Source: Granulicella sp. L56
Lineage (GTDB): Bacteria > Acidobacteriota > Terriglobia > Terriglobales > Acidobacteriaceae
Assembly: GCF_009765835.1 (NCBI RefSeq)
Contig: NZ_LMUS01000004.1
Span: 124,001 to 188,000, forward strand
DNA: 64,000 nt
Direction: 5' to 3'
The position numbers and the translations under genes were made by a program. The notes below the pieces were generated by a model that was not told the origin of the DNA, did no database searches, and saw only the letters and a list, made by a program, of their open reading frames with translations. The first letter of the stretch is position 1. Each line of letters starts with the position of its first letter. Shown piece by piece: positions 8,929 through 17,654 of this stretch.

Positions 8929-8949
8929 ATATCGCGAGCGGGCCTTTTT
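8911..8949 (+). terminator. Attenuator terminator before hisI
   Basis: AAAGGCCCGCT (8911-8921) pairs perfectly with AGCGGGCCTTT (8937-8947) over 11 bp. The loop contains a further CGCG/CGCG pairing, and T5 follows at 8945-8949. It lies 53 nt before hisI, between the leader peptide and the first structural gene, so it would block the operon unless the antiterminator forms. Confidence 0.85.
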
Positions 8950-9001
8950 GCTGCCCGGTAAGCGAGTTGGATGGCCTAAGAGAGAAAATCAGGAGATGAC
9001 G

Positions 9002-9340
9002 ATGGAAGCGGTAAAGATCGATTTTGCAAAGATGGATGGCCTGGTTCCGGGCATCGTGCAGGATGCGAAGACGGGCGAGATGCTGATGCTCGGCTTCTTG
9101 AACGAAGTGAGCTATGCGAAGACGCTGGAGACAGGATTTGTGACCTTCTGGAGCAGAACGCGCAGCAAGCTTTGGATGAAGGGCGAGACCAGCGGCAACC
9201 GGCTCAAGGTCATCTCGGCCGCAACTGATTGCGACAACGATGCGCTGCTCTTTAAGGTAGAGGTCGAGGGCGATGGGCTGGTGTGCCACGAGGGCACGGT
9301 AAGCTGCTTTACCAAAAATATTGAAACGGAGAAGGCGTAA
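9002..9340 (+). CDS. hisI: Phosphoribosyl-AMP cyclohydrolase
   Basis: HisI opens the purine ring of phosphoribosyl-AMP in the third step of histidine synthesis. The 112-residue protein carries the family motifs [35 protein letters not shown] and the metal-binding [10 protein letters not shown] with a later [17 protein letters not shown] at 8991-8995 gives 6 nt spacing to the ATG at 9002; the ATG at 8996 abuts it and is less likely. Only the cyclohydrolase domain is present: the pyrophosphohydrolase HisE, fused in many bacteria, is absent here. Its stop overlaps the hisG start by one base. Confidence 0.95.
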   Translation: MEAVKIDFAKMDGLVPGIVQDAKTGEMLMLGFLNEVSYAKTLETGFVTFWSRTRSKLWMKGETSGNRLKVISAATDCDNDALLFKVEVEGDGLVCHEGTVSCFTKNIETEKA

Positions 9341-10221
9341 TGTCTGGAGCGAAGAAGCTGAAGCTGGGAATTCCGAAGGGCAGTTTGCAGGATGCGACGA
9401 TTGCGTTGTTTGAGCGAGCAGGTTGGAGGATCTTCGCCAATGGACGAAGCTACTTCCCTTCGATCGACGACGCCGAGATCGAGTGCATGCTGGTGCGCGC
9501 GCAGGAGATGGCGCGCTATGTCGAGCACGGCGCGCTCGATGCCGGACTGACCGGCAACGACTGGGTTCTCGAGAACGAGACCGATGTCGAATATGTCACC
9601 AGCCTGACCTACAGTAAGCAGAGCCGGCAGAAGGTGAAGTGGGTACTCGCAGTTCCTGAAGACTCTCCTTTTCAGAAGCCTGAAGATCTGGCAGGCAAGA
9701 TCATTGCCACCGAACTGGTTGAGTTTACGAAGCGCTACTTTGCCAACAAAAACATTCCCGTGAAGGTGGAGTTTAGCTGGGGCGCGACCGAAGTGAAGCC
9801 GCCGACGCTGGCCGATGCGATCGTCGAAGTGACGGAGACCGGAAGCTCGCTGCGGGCGAATCGCCTGCGGATCATCGAGACGCTGATGGAGAGCGAGACA
9901 CAGCTCATCGCCAACAAGGCTGCGTACAAGGATGACTGGAAGCGCGAGAAGATCGGCAACATCTCGCTGATGCTGAATGCTGCGATTGCCGCACAGGGCC
10001 GCGTCGGACTCATGCTCAATGCTCGCAAGGACTCGCTGCAGGCGGTGATTGGCGTGCTGCCAGCGCTGAACTCGCCGACGATCTCGCAGCTTAGCGATGA
10101 GGGATGGATTGCGCTGAATACGATTCTGGATGAGGCCGAGGTTCGGGACGTAATTCCGAAGTTGAAGGCCGCCGGCGCTACCGGAATCGTGGAGTATCCC
10201 TTGAGCAAGGTTGTACTGTAG
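9340..10221 (+). CDS. hisG: ATP phosphoribosyltransferase, long form
   Basis: HisG catalyses the committed, feedback-inhibited first step, joining ATP and PRPP. At 293 residues it is the long form: a catalytic domain with [20 protein letters not shown] and the PRPP-loop region [15 protein letters not shown] is followed by a C-terminal regulatory domain (about 215-293) ending [20 protein letters not shown]. The long form usually works without HisZ. The ATG overlaps the hisI stop (TAATG), indicating coupling. A long inverted repeat follows before hisD. Confidence 0.96.
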   Translation: MSGAKKLKLGIPKGSLQDATIALFERAGWRIFANGRSYFPSIDDAEIECMLVRAQEMARYVEHGALDAGLTGNDWVLENETDVEYVTSLTYSKQSRQKVKWVLAVPEDSPFQKPEDLAGKIIATELVEFTKRYFANKNIPVKVEFSWGATEVKPPTLADAIVEVTETGSSLRANRLRIIETLMESETQLIANKAAYKDDWKREKIGNISLMLNAAIAAQGRVGLMLNARKDSLQAVIGVLPALNSPTISQLSDEGWIALNTILDEAEVRDVIPKLKAAGATGIVEYPLSKVVL

Positions 10222-10235
10222 TCGGACAAAAGGCT

Positions 10236-10317
10236 TAACACCGATTGGCACGGATAAACACCGATAGAGTAAAGTCGGGCTGGTTTTGATCGGTGATATC
10301 GGTGCAAATCGGTGTTA
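10236..10317. repeat. Long imperfect inverted repeat inside the his operon
   Basis: A 30-nt left arm (10236-10265) and a 29-nt right arm (10289-10317) are nearly complementary, with a 23-nt loop. Each arm is built from ACACCGAT-like units about 10-11 nt apart. It fills most of the hisG-hisD gap, the only long gap in the first half of the operon. There is no T-tract, so it is not a standard terminator. It resembles a dispersed REP/MITE-type element or an RNA-processing hairpin. Confidence 0.75.
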
Positions 10318-10336
10318 GGTTTCTACGGAGTTGGCG

Positions 10337-11596
10337 ATGAAGCTGGTACGAACATTTGGGCGCGGTAAAGTGACCGCGGCGGCTCTGATAGAAACGCTGG
10401 AGCAGCGTGGAGCAGCAAACACGGCGAAGGTGGAGCCGGTGGTGCGGCGGATTCTTACAGACGTTCGCAAGAGCGGCGATGCTGCACTGCGAAAGTATGC
10501 GGCAAAGTTTGATGGGCTGACGAAGCGGCTGGCGCTGCTGGTCTCCCGTGAAGAGATGCAGGCAGCCTGGGAAGAGACTGCTCCGGCGTTGCAGGCAGCG
10601 ATGATGGTGGCGCGCGGCAATATCCTCGCGTTCGCCGAAGCGCAGCGTCCGAAGGAATGGACCATTGCACCGTCCGAAGGCGTAAAGACAGGCCAGCTTA
10701 TTCGTCCGCTGGGCAGCGTCGGTTGCTATGTGCCCGGAGGTCGATATCCGCTGCCTTCGACGCTGTTGATGACGGTGACTCCGGCGCAAGTAGCAGGAGT
10801 GGATCGCATCATCGTGTGTTCACCCAAGCCTGCCCGAGAGACGATGGCAGCAGCGTGGCTTGCGGGGGTGACGGAGTTCTATCGCGTAGGTGGAGCACAG
10901 GCAATTGCTGCGATGGCCTTTGGTACCGAGACGGTTGAGCGTGTCGACAAGATTGTAGGACCGGGGAATCTATTTGTAACTGCGGCGAAGACAGTTGTTT
11001 CGACCGAGTGCGGAATTGATATGCCTGCCGGACCAACGGAGATTGTAGTTACCAGCGAGACTGGCGATGCGGTGGGAATTGCCGCGGATCTGGTAGCTCA
11101 GGCTGAGCATGATCCTGAAGCTCTCCCTATCCTGATTACAAGCAATGAAGTTTTGGCGAAGGATGTTGCAGTCGAGGTGAAGAAGCAAGCAGCGAAGAAC
11201 ACGATTGCGAAGCAATCGCTGGCAGCGCAGGGAGCCATATTCGTAACTGCTACGGTTGCAGAAGCACAAGAGCTGACGAATCGGCTGGCTCCAGAGCACC
11301 TGACCGTCGATGCAGCAGCGGACTTGAAGTGGGTACGCAATGCGGGGAGTGTCTTTGTGGGGGCCTATACTCCGCAGTCAATGGGGGATTATGTCTCAGG
11401 GCCGAATCATGTACTACCAACCGGGCGCGTGGGTCGTGTACGTGGCGGCTTAAGTGTGATGGACTTCTTGAAGGTGATTACGGTGCAGGAGTACACGCGC
11501 AAAGGGCTGCGGAAGATTGGCCCTCACGCAATTGCGCTGGCTGAGGCCGAGGGACTGGTTGGGCACGCAGAGAGTGTTCGAGTGAGGATGCGATGA
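10337..11596 (+). CDS. hisD: Histidinol dehydrogenase
   Basis: HisD oxidises L-histidinol to L-histidine in two NAD-dependent steps, using zinc. The 419-residue protein has the family signatures GSVGCYVPGGRYPLPSTLLM, GVTEFYRVGGAQAIAAMAFG, DKIVGPGNLFVTAAK and the catalytic NRLAPEHLTVD. GGAG at 10326-10329 supports the ATG at 10337 rather than the TTG at 10331. The stop overlaps hisC in an ATGA junction. Confidence 0.96.
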   Translation: MKLVRTFGRGKVTAAALIETLEQRGAANTAKVEPVVRRILTDVRKSGDAALRKYAAKFDGLTKRLALLVSREEMQAAWEETAPALQAAMMVARGNILAFAEAQRPKEWTIAPSEGVKTGQLIRPLGSVGCYVPGGRYPLPSTLLMTVTPAQVAGVDRIIVCSPKPARETMAAAWLAGVTEFYRVGGAQAIAAMAFGTETVERVDKIVGPGNLFVTAAKTVVSTECGIDMPAGPTEIVVTSETGDAVGIAADLVAQAEHDPEALPILITSNEVLAKDVAVEVKKQAAKNTIAKQSLAAQGAIFVTATVAEAQELTNRLAPEHLTVDAAADLKWVRNAGSVFVGAYTPQSMGDYVSGPNHVLPTGRVGRVRGGLSVMDFLKVITVQEYTRKGLRKIGPHAIALAEAEGLVGHAESVRVRMR

Positions 11597-12723
11597 GTGT
11601 TACGACCGAAGTAAAACCACGCAGGGCTGTACTGCAGATGCCGGAGTATCACCCTCCGCTGGCGGGGCGTGATGCGCTGCGTCTGGACTTCAACGAGAAC
11701 ACATTCGCGCCTTCTCCCAAGGTGATTGAGCGCCTGCGTGAAATAACAGCGGAAGGGTTGACGAAGTACCCCGAGCGCGAACCCGGCGAGCGAATTGCGG
11801 CAAAGCACTTTGGATTGAAGCCCGAGGAAGTATTGCTGACCAATGGTGTGGATGAGGCGATACACATGGTCTGCTGTGCGTTTCTCGAAGAAGGCGACGA
11901 GGCAGTGATCTGCACGCCGGGCTTCTTTATGTATGACGTCAGCGTCATGATGATGACCCAGAACCTGCGCAAGGTGCAGGCGGATGAGACGCTGCAATTT
12001 CCTTTTGAAAAATTTGTTGCAGCGATTACAGAACGAACGAAGCTGATTATTGTGTCTTCGCCCAATAACCCTACGGGTGCCGTGGTGAGCCGCGAACATC
12101 TGCTGGCGATTGCAAAGGCCGCTCCACATGCCGTGTTGATGGTGGATGAGGCGTACTACCACTTTCATGGCGAGACCACAATGGGCGACCTGTCCGCTGT
12201 GCCGAATCTGCTGGTGGCACGGACATTTTCAAAGGCTTATGGCCTCGCAAATCTTCGCATCGGAATACTGGCAGGCAATGCCGCGCTGATGAAGTATGTG
12301 CGCAAGGTCAGCTCCCCTTACAACGTGAATGGTGTGGCGCTCGATTGCCTGACCGTAGCCTTGGCCGATGAGGACTACCTCACATGGTATGTCGAACAGG
12401 TGCGCGTGGGACGCAATCGCATGATGCGCGAATTGGACGAGCTGGGCGTTCCCTACTTCCCCAGCCATGCGAATTTTGTGCTGATGAAGATTGGCCCGCA
12501 GCATAAGGAGTTGGTGTCTGCGATGCGCGGTCATGGAGTGCTGCTGCGAGACCGTTCCGCTGATCCCGGCTGCAATGGCTTTGTGCGCATCACCATTGGC
12601 ATTGAGGAGCATGTGCGGGTGGGACTGGCGGCGCTGCGATCGTCGCTCGAAGAGATTGGATGGAAGCCTGCTGCTGAAGGAACAACGCGGCAGAGCAGCG
12701 AAGGCGAAAGGGAGTTTGAGTAA
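11593..12723 (+). CDS. hisC: Histidinol-phosphate aminotransferase
   Basis: HisC is a PLP-dependent class I/II aminotransferase that makes histidinol phosphate. The 376-residue product shows [18 protein letters not shown] near the start, [10 protein letters not shown], the substrate/PLP motif [12 protein letters not shown] and the PLP-lysine motif [16 protein letters not shown]. Four-base overlap with hisD and one-base overlap with hisB indicate a coupled operon. Confidence 0.94.
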   Translation: MSVTTEVKPRRAVLQMPEYHPPLAGRDALRLDFNENTFAPSPKVIERLREITAEGLTKYPEREPGERIAAKHFGLKPEEVLLTNGVDEAIHMVCCAFLEEGDEAVICTPGFFMYDVSVMMMTQNLRKVQADETLQFPFEKFVAAITERTKLIIVSSPNNPTGAVVSREHLLAIAKAAPHAVLMVDEAYYHFHGETTMGDLSAVPNLLVARTFSKAYGLANLRIGILAGNAALMKYVRKVSSPYNVNGVALDCLTVALADEDYLTWYVEQVRVGRNRMMRELDELGVPYFPSHANFVLMKIGPQHKELVSAMRGHGVLLRDRSADPGCNGFVRITIGIEEHVRVGLAALRSSLEEIGWKPAAEGTTRQSSEGEREFE

Positions 12724-13331
12724 TGGCTAAGAGTTTGAGCAAGGTTCGAACAGGAACAGTGAAGCGCGATACGACGGAGACGCAGATTGCGCTCAAGCTG
12801 GTCGTCGATGGGCAGGGTGTCTATAAGGTTTCGACCGGAATACGCTTCTTCGACCACATGCTGGAGCTGTTTACGCGGCATGGCGGCTTTGACCTGACGC
12901 TGAAGTGCACGGGCGATCTGGATGTCGATCAACACCACACCGTCGAAGATGTCGGCATTGCGCTGGGCGAGGCTTTCAATAAGGCTCTCGGCGATAAGAA
13001 GGGCATCATGCGCGCCGGATATTTTGTGATGGCGATGGACGAGACGCTCGCGGTTGCCGCTGTAGATTTGAGCGGACGCGTAGCCTATGTCGTCGATGAC
13101 AAGGTGAAGGTGCGGCTGGTAGGAGATTTCCAGAGCGAGCTGCTGGCCGACTTCTTCGATGGATTCGCTCGCGGAGCCAAGGCGAACGTGCACGTGAAGA
13201 CGATGTATGGCCGCTCCAATCATCACAAAATTGAGGCTATCTTCAAGGCGTTTGCACGGGCGCTACGCGGAGCTTGTTCGCGTGATGAACGGATGCGGGA
13301 GATGCTGCCTAGTACGAAGGGTTTGCTGTGA
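12723..13331 (+). CDS. hisB: Imidazoleglycerol-phosphate dehydratase
   Basis: HisB dehydrates imidazole glycerol phosphate. The 202-residue monofunctional form carries the manganese-binding His motifs [32 protein letters not shown] and [19 protein letters not shown]. No phosphatase domain is fused, so histidinol phosphatase must be supplied by another gene. It starts at the hisC stop (TAATG). Its last four bases overlap the GTG of the small membrane-protein gene. Confidence 0.96.
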   Translation: MAKSLSKVRTGTVKRDTTETQIALKLVVDGQGVYKVSTGIRFFDHMLELFTRHGGFDLTLKCTGDLDVDQHHTVEDVGIALGEAFNKALGDKKGIMRAGYFVMAMDETLAVAAVDLSGRVAYVVDDKVKVRLVGDFQSELLADFFDGFARGAKANVHVKTMYGRSNHHKIEAIFKAFARALRGACSRDERMREMLPSTKGLL

Positions 13332-13612
13332 GCAAAGCAGCACAAATCCGTCGAGCGCTCTTTATTTGCGGAGTTGTGTCTGTCTTGCTGTCGGTTGTAC
13401 TGGTAGTCGGCAGCTATTTGCGGCCAGTAGATACCCAAGATTATCTGAAGCAAGCAGATGAAGGCGTGCCATGGGTTACTTGGGGACTATGTTCTTCCCT
13501 ATTTGGTTGCACACTTTGTTTTTTTGGCAAGAGGTGGTGGAGAGTAGGCGCTGTAATCGCTGCATCGTTGTCATTGATTTTCTGGTATCTGATAGGAGTT
13601 TCACTTTACTAA
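13328..13612 (+). CDS. Small three-helix membrane protein embedded in the his operon
   Basis: This 94-residue product has three hydrophobic segments (about 9-29, 47-66 and 72-92) separated by a short polar loop and the basic motif GKRWWR. I do not recognise a family. The GTG start overlaps the hisB stop by four bases, and its TAA overlaps the hisH ATG by one base, so it is tightly coupled on both sides. That makes a chance ORF unlikely. A membrane-associated role, such as transport or tethering, is only conjecture. Confidence 0.72.
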   Translation: MSKAAQIRRALFICGVVSVLLSVVLVVGSYLRPVDTQDYLKQADEGVPWVTWGLCSSLFGCTLCFFGKRWWRVGAVIAASLSLIFWYLIGVSLY

Positions 13613-14220
13613 TGATTGCCGTTATCGACTATAGAGCCGGAAACCTTACCAGCGTCGTAAAGGCGCTGAAGTATCTTGGCGCTGAAACGCAGGTAACTCA
13701 AGACCCGGAAGTAGTACGTACAGCTTCCAAGATCGTCCTGCCCGGAGTGGGTCACTTTCAGGCTACCCAGTTGTTAACCGATCTTTGGCTAACTGAGGCA
13801 GTGCGCGAAAGCGTGAAAACGGGCGCTTGGTTTCTGGGAGTTTGCGTCGGGCTGCAATGGCTGTTTGAAGGCTCCACCGAGGCGCCCGATGTAGGCGGAC
13901 TGGGGCACTTCACGGGAATGTGCGAGCGCTTTCCCGCATCTTTTGAAGGTGCGGAGTTAAAGTCGCCGCATGTGGGCTGGAACTCGCTCGAAGGCCTGCG
14001 CCAGGATTCGAAGCTGCTGCGCGGCGTGCAAAACGGCGGCTTTGTTTACTACACCCACTCCTGGCGTGCTTCGGTGGTAAATGCAACTGCTGCGGTTACA
14101 GAATACGGTGGGTCGTTTACGGGAGTCGTCGAGCAGGAAAATGTGATGGGTGTGCAGTTTCATCCGGAGAAGTCGAGCACCGTGGGCTTACAGGTCTTGA
14201 AGAACTTTGTGGAGTTATAA
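13612..14220 (+). CDS. hisH: Imidazole glycerol phosphate synthase, glutaminase subunit
   Basis: HisH releases ammonia from glutamine and passes it to HisF. The 202-residue class I glutamine amidotransferase shows [19 protein letters not shown], the nucleophile motif GVCVGLQWLFEGS and the catalytic His-Glu in GVQFHPEKSS. The frame is open upstream to 13471, but homology begins at the ATG at 13612, which overlaps the preceding stop. hisF lies one gene downstream instead of adjacent. Confidence 0.95.
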   Translation: MIAVIDYRAGNLTSVVKALKYLGAETQVTQDPEVVRTASKIVLPGVGHFQATQLLTDLWLTEAVRESVKTGAWFLGVCVGLQWLFEGSTEAPDVGGLGHFTGMCERFPASFEGAELKSPHVGWNSLEGLRQDSKLLRGVQNGGFVYYTHSWRASVVNATAAVTEYGGSFTGVVEQENVMGVQFHPEKSSTVGLQVLKNFVEL

Positions 14221-14222
14221 AC

Positions 14223-14504
14223 ATGCCCTTTATATATGAGCTAAAGATCGCAGCCGAGAAGCCTTCCTACACCTTCGTCCAACAATTAGTACCCGCCGGA
14301 TCGCTCGTGGGAACGGGACAGGCGGTCTGCACTGTGACCGATGGAGCGATGGAGTTCCATGTGCCTGCGCCCAAACAGGGGCTGTTGGTGGAGTGGTTCG
14401 TCGAACATGGAGCTGTGATCGAGAACATGGATTCGCTGGCCCGGATTGTCTGCGAAGGCGATGAAGTTGCAGTCCCAGCGGCTGTTCCGGCAAGGTTGGG
14501 ATAG
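14223..14504 (+). CDS. Lipoyl/biotinyl-like domain protein lacking the attachment lysine
   Basis: This 93-residue protein looks like a single biotin/lipoyl-attachment domain: LVPAGSLVGTGQAVCTVTDG, then AMEFHVPAPKQGLLVEWFV, then the second-half repeat HGAVIENMDSLARI. In true lipoyl domains the hairpin reads D-K-A with the modified lysine. Here it is D-G-A, so the usual attachment residue is missing. It is packed between hisH (2 nt gap) and hisF (0 nt gap). It could be a structural adaptor for the HisH-HisF synthase or a relic; neither is established. Confidence 0.75.
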   Translation: MPFIYELKIAAEKPSYTFVQQLVPAGSLVGTGQAVCTVTDGAMEFHVPAPKQGLLVEWFVEHGAVIENMDSLARIVCEGDEVAVPAAVPARLG

Positions 14505-15275
14505 ATGCTGACGAAACGAATTATTGCCTGCCTCGATGTACGCGGTGGCCGCGTGGTCAAGGGTGTTCAGTTTGTAGACATCATCGACGCCGGCGATCCG
14601 GCGGAACTGGCGCATCGCCATGCTGCGGCAGGGGCCGACGAGATTGTGCTGCTGGACATTACGGCAACGCACGAAGGGCGCGGCACACTGCTCGATACGG
14701 TGAAGCGTACAGCAGCTACTTTGTTTGTTCCGTTCACCGTCGGCGGGGGAATTCGCAGCGCGGAAGATGCGGCGGCGGTCTTCGATGCGGGCGCCGATAA
14801 GGTGAGCATCAACTCCTCTGCCATCGCGCGGCCCGAGTTGATTGGCGAAATCGGCGGCAGCTTTGGAGCGCAGGCGGTGATTGTAGCGATCGATGCCCGT
14901 CGCGGCGCAGCAGGAGTGGATGACGCCGAAGTCTACGTGAGTGGTGGCCGCAAACCTACAGGACGAAAGGTAGTGGATTGGGCTCGTGAAGCCGAGCAGC
15001 GCGGCGCAGGCGAGATTCTGCTGACCTCGATGGATACGGACGGAATGCGCAACGGCTTCGATTGCGAATTGACCGCGGCAGTGAGCAAAGCCGTGCAGAT
15101 TCCAGTGATTGCTTCAGGCGGTGCAGGATCGGCAACTCACTTTGCCGATGTCTTTGGCAGAGGCAAAGCCGACGCGGCATTGGCGGCCAGCATCTTTCAT
15201 TTTGGTGTTACGGATTCACGCGAGTTGAAGGCAGAGCTGCGACAGGCCGGAGTCTCTGTACGGCTTCCTTGCTGA
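14505..15275 (+). CDS. hisF: Imidazole glycerol phosphate synthase, cyclase subunit
   Basis: HisF is a TIM-barrel cyclase that uses HisH-derived ammonia to form imidazole glycerol phosphate and AICAR. The 256-residue product begins [20 protein letters not shown] with the catalytic Asp, and has [37 protein letters not shown] with the second catalytic Asp, and [14 protein letters not shown]. It starts directly after the stop of the lipoyl-like gene. Confidence 0.96.
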   Translation: MLTKRIIACLDVRGGRVVKGVQFVDIIDAGDPAELAHRHAAAGADEIVLLDITATHEGRGTLLDTVKRTAATLFVPFTVGGGIRSAEDAAAVFDAGADKVSINSSAIARPELIGEIGGSFGAQAVIVAIDARRGAAGVDDAEVYVSGGRKPTGRKVVDWAREAEQRGAGEILLTSMDTDGMRNGFDCELTAAVSKAVQIPVIASGGAGSATHFADVFGRGKADAALAASIFHFGVTDSRELKAELRQAGVSVRLPC

Positions 15276-15280
15276 AGGCC

Positions 15281-15315
15281 ACTGCGCTGCGCTTCGGTCG
15301 AGATGACAGTTTTAT
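15281..15315. repeat. Dispersed short repeat fragment (CTTCGGTCGAGATG type)
   Basis: The hisF-hisA spacer contains CTGCGCTTCGGTCGAGATGA. A related stretch, GGCTTCGGTCGAGATGG, occurs at 25414-25430 in another intergenic region. Shared sequence between unrelated gaps suggests a small dispersed element. Confidence 0.5.
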
Positions 15316-15331
15316 AACGGAGAAGAAAAAC

Positions 15332-16006
15332 ATGTTGATACCTTCGATTGATTTAATGGGTGGCCGCATTGTGCAGTTGGTGCAGGGCGAGAAGCTGAAG
15401 CTGGCCTTCGATGATTTTGATTACTGGATTGAGCGGTTCTCGAAGTATCCCGTGGTGCAGTTGATCGATCTCGATGCAGCAATGCGGCAAGGAAATAATC
15501 GTGAACTGATTGAGATGATCTGCAAGCGGCTGCCTTGCCAGGTGGGTGGCGGTTTGAAGACTGCTGCAGACGGACAGGCGTTGCTCGACGCTGGCGCGAA
15601 GCGCGTGATCTATGGTTCGAGTCTGTTTGGAGCCTCAGGCGTGAATAAAGAATTCGCCGCAGGATTGAAGAAATCGCTGGGCGAAGATGCACTCGTCTTC
15701 AGCGTGGACACCAAAGGCGGCAAGGTCGCGGTGAAGGGCTGGAAGGATTCGGTCGACCTGACTCCTGAAGAGGCAGTGACGTGGTTGGAAGATTATTGTG
15801 CCGCGTTCCTCTACACGCATGTCGATATAGAAGGAACGATGACAGGCTTCCCGATGGACGTTGCAGCCGTACTGCGAGCGACGACGGGACGCCAGCTCAT
15901 CGTTGCCGGTGGAATCAAAGAACGCGCCGAAGTAGATGCTCTGGATGCGATGGGCGTCGATGCCGTAGCCGGCATGGCGGTGTACTCGGGCGCGATGGAA
16001 GCATAG
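15332..16006 (+). CDS. hisA: Phosphoribosylformimino-AICAR ribotide isomerase
   Basis: HisA performs an Amadori rearrangement on a TIM barrel. The 224-residue product has MLIPSIDLMGGRIVQLVQGE with the catalytic Asp, QVGGGLKTAADG, FSVDTKGGKVAVKGW with the second acidic residue, and IVAGGIKERAEVDALDAMG. It is slightly shorter at the C-terminus than typical HisA (about 240-250). The frame is open much further upstream, but GGAG at 15319-15322 and homology fix the ATG at 15332. The 56-nt gap after hisF contains a dispersed-repeat-like sequence. Confidence 0.92.
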   Translation: MLIPSIDLMGGRIVQLVQGEKLKLAFDDFDYWIERFSKYPVVQLIDLDAAMRQGNNRELIEMICKRLPCQVGGGLKTAADGQALLDAGAKRVIYGSSLFGASGVNKEFAAGLKKSLGEDALVFSVDTKGGKVAVKGWKDSVDLTPEEAVTWLEDYCAAFLYTHVDIEGTMTGFPMDVAAVLRATTGRQLIVAGGIKERAEVDALDAMGVDAVAGMAVYSGAMEA

Positions 16007-16041
16007 ACTTTCCGGGTGGCACAATATCAAGGAGTACATGA

Positions 16042-17202
16042 ATGCAGGGAATGACGAGGCGACGATTTATGAAGAGTTCGGCAGCAGCTACATTGGCAGC
16101 GAGTGCTTCACTGGCAAGCGCAAGCGGGGGCAGCAAGAACGAGTTATTGCTGGTGGGAACGCAGACGACAAGCACAAGCAAGGGAATCTACTCGTACTCG
16201 TTCGATGAAGCGACAGGTGAGTTGAAGCAGACCGGCCTCGCCGCGGCAATTGAGAATCCTACCTTCATGGCGCTCGCTCCGGGCGGCAATCGCCTGTTCT
16301 CCGTCAGCGAGGCGAGCGACTTTGCGGGAAAGGACGGCGGCGGAATTACAGGCTTCAATCTCGATCGCAAGACCGGACATCTCACCGAGATCAATGCGGA
16401 GCCTACAGGTGGCCCTGGAACCTGCCATATCGCGGTGGACCACACCGGGCGCTGTGCCTTTGTCGCCAACTACAACGGCGGCAGTGCGGCGAGCTTTCAT
16501 GTAAGCGACGATGGACATCTGAGCGAGGCAGTCAGCTTCTTTCAGTACGAAGGCCATGGCCCGAACAAAGAGCGGCAGGAGAAGCCCCATGCGCACCGCG
16601 TTACGCTATCGCCGGACAACCGGTTTCTGCTGATCAACGATCTTGGTCTGGACGAAATTCATATCTACAAGCTGGATGCAAAGACGGCAAAGCTTACACC
16701 GAATGAGCCTCCGGCATGGAAGTCTGCGGCAGGAGCAGGACCACGGGCGCTAAGTTTCCATCCCAACGGCAAATGGGCGTACTGTGTGACGGAGATGACG
16801 TCGACGGTCGTTGTTCTGCACTGGAACGCAGAGGCGGGGACGCTGGAGGCAATTCAGACAGTCGAGCTGAATCCCGAGGGATACAAGGGCGAGACCGGTG
16901 GGTGCGACATTATCTTCGACCGCAAGGGGCGCTTTGCCTATGTGGCGAACCGTCTCCACGACTTTATGGCTTCGTTCACCATCTCGGAGACGGATGGCAA
17001 GGTGACCTTGATAGAACGGACCTCATGTGGCGGGAAGGTTCCACGTCATATTGCGCTGAGCCCGAACGACCGCTGGCTACTGGTGGCGAACCAGGTTTCA
17101 AACAACATCTCCGTCTTCGCGCGCGATGCAAAGACAGGCAAGCTGGCGGACTCCGGCAAGAGCTTCGATCTGGCTGCTCCTCAGTGCCTCGTATTTGCAT
17201 AA
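16042..17202 (+). CDS. Tat-exported lactonase family beta-propeller protein
   Basis: The 386-residue protein begins with a twin-arginine signal (MTRRRFMKSSAAATLAAS from the fourth residue). The rest is a seven-bladed propeller of the 6-phosphogluconolactonase/YbhE family (PF10282). Typical motifs are LAPGGNRLFSVSEA, GPGTCHIAVDHTGRCAFVAN, HAHRVTLSPDNRFLLINDLG and GAGPRALSFHPNGKWAYCV. Cytoplasmic relatives hydrolyse 6-phosphogluconolactone, but an exported member probably acts on another substrate. AAGGAG at 16029-16034 supports the start. It follows hisA by 35 nt without a terminator and may be read through from the operon. Confidence 0.88.
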   Translation: MQGMTRRRFMKSSAAATLAASASLASASGGSKNELLLVGTQTTSTSKGIYSYSFDEATGELKQTGLAAAIENPTFMALAPGGNRLFSVSEASDFAGKDGGGITGFNLDRKTGHLTEINAEPTGGPGTCHIAVDHTGRCAFVANYNGGSAASFHVSDDGHLSEAVSFFQYEGHGPNKERQEKPHAHRVTLSPDNRFLLINDLGLDEIHIYKLDAKTAKLTPNEPPAWKSAAGAGPRALSFHPNGKWAYCVTEMTSTVVVLHWNAEAGTLEAIQTVELNPEGYKGETGGCDIIFDRKGRFAYVANRLHDFMASFTISETDGKVTLIERTSCGGKVPRHIALSPNDRWLLVANQVSNNISVFARDAKTGKLADSGKSFDLAAPQCLVFA

Positions 17203-17228
17203 GCATCAACGGACGGGTTGCGAATCGG

Positions 17229-17567
17229 TCATGGCAGTGGCACTTCCAAGTCGCCGACCGGTTCGCCCCGTCTGATTCGTCTAAGTTGTCCCTTCAGACG
17301 CATGGATGGATCGTCAGCGTCTCCCTCGTCGTCCTGCTCTTCATCCTCCGACAGCTTTTCCTGAAGAACGTACCGCACTTTGGGTTGTGCGAAGATCTGC
17401 AGAGCATGTAAGGCATTTCCTGCCGACGCTGCAGTGGGATAGAAGCCCAAATTCCACTTCCCGCGACGCTTTCTCTTCTTCCACCGTATCCGTTGGAAGA
17501 AGAATGCGCAGGCGACAAAGATAAAGAAAATTAAAAAGAAGCACGCAAGACTATCGTCGAAGTCCAT
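17229..17567 (-). CDS. Hypothetical single-pass membrane protein
   Basis: The 112-residue product has one N-terminal hydrophobic helix (about 4-26) and a basic RIRWKKRKRRGKW stretch, so the C-terminus should be cytoplasmic. An acidic segment (EKLSEDEEQDDEGDADDP) and a basic end (RLKGQLRRIRRGEP) follow. The segment GNALHALQIFAQPKVRYVLQ looks conserved in character. The ATG at 17567 is preferred over a TTG at 17588. No family is recognised. Confidence 0.7.
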   Translation of the reverse strand: MDFDDSLACFFLIFFIFVACAFFFQRIRWKKRKRRGKWNLGFYPTAASAGNALHALQIFAQPKVRYVLQEKLSEDEEQDDEGDADDPSMRLKGQLRRIRRGEPVGDLEVPLP

Positions 17568-17654
17568 GACCAACCCACATTCAGGCAAATGGATCGCTAA
17601 GTCAGACTCATCGCGCAGGCGTTATAACAAGCCCAGCGCGAGGTCAACAAGAAT

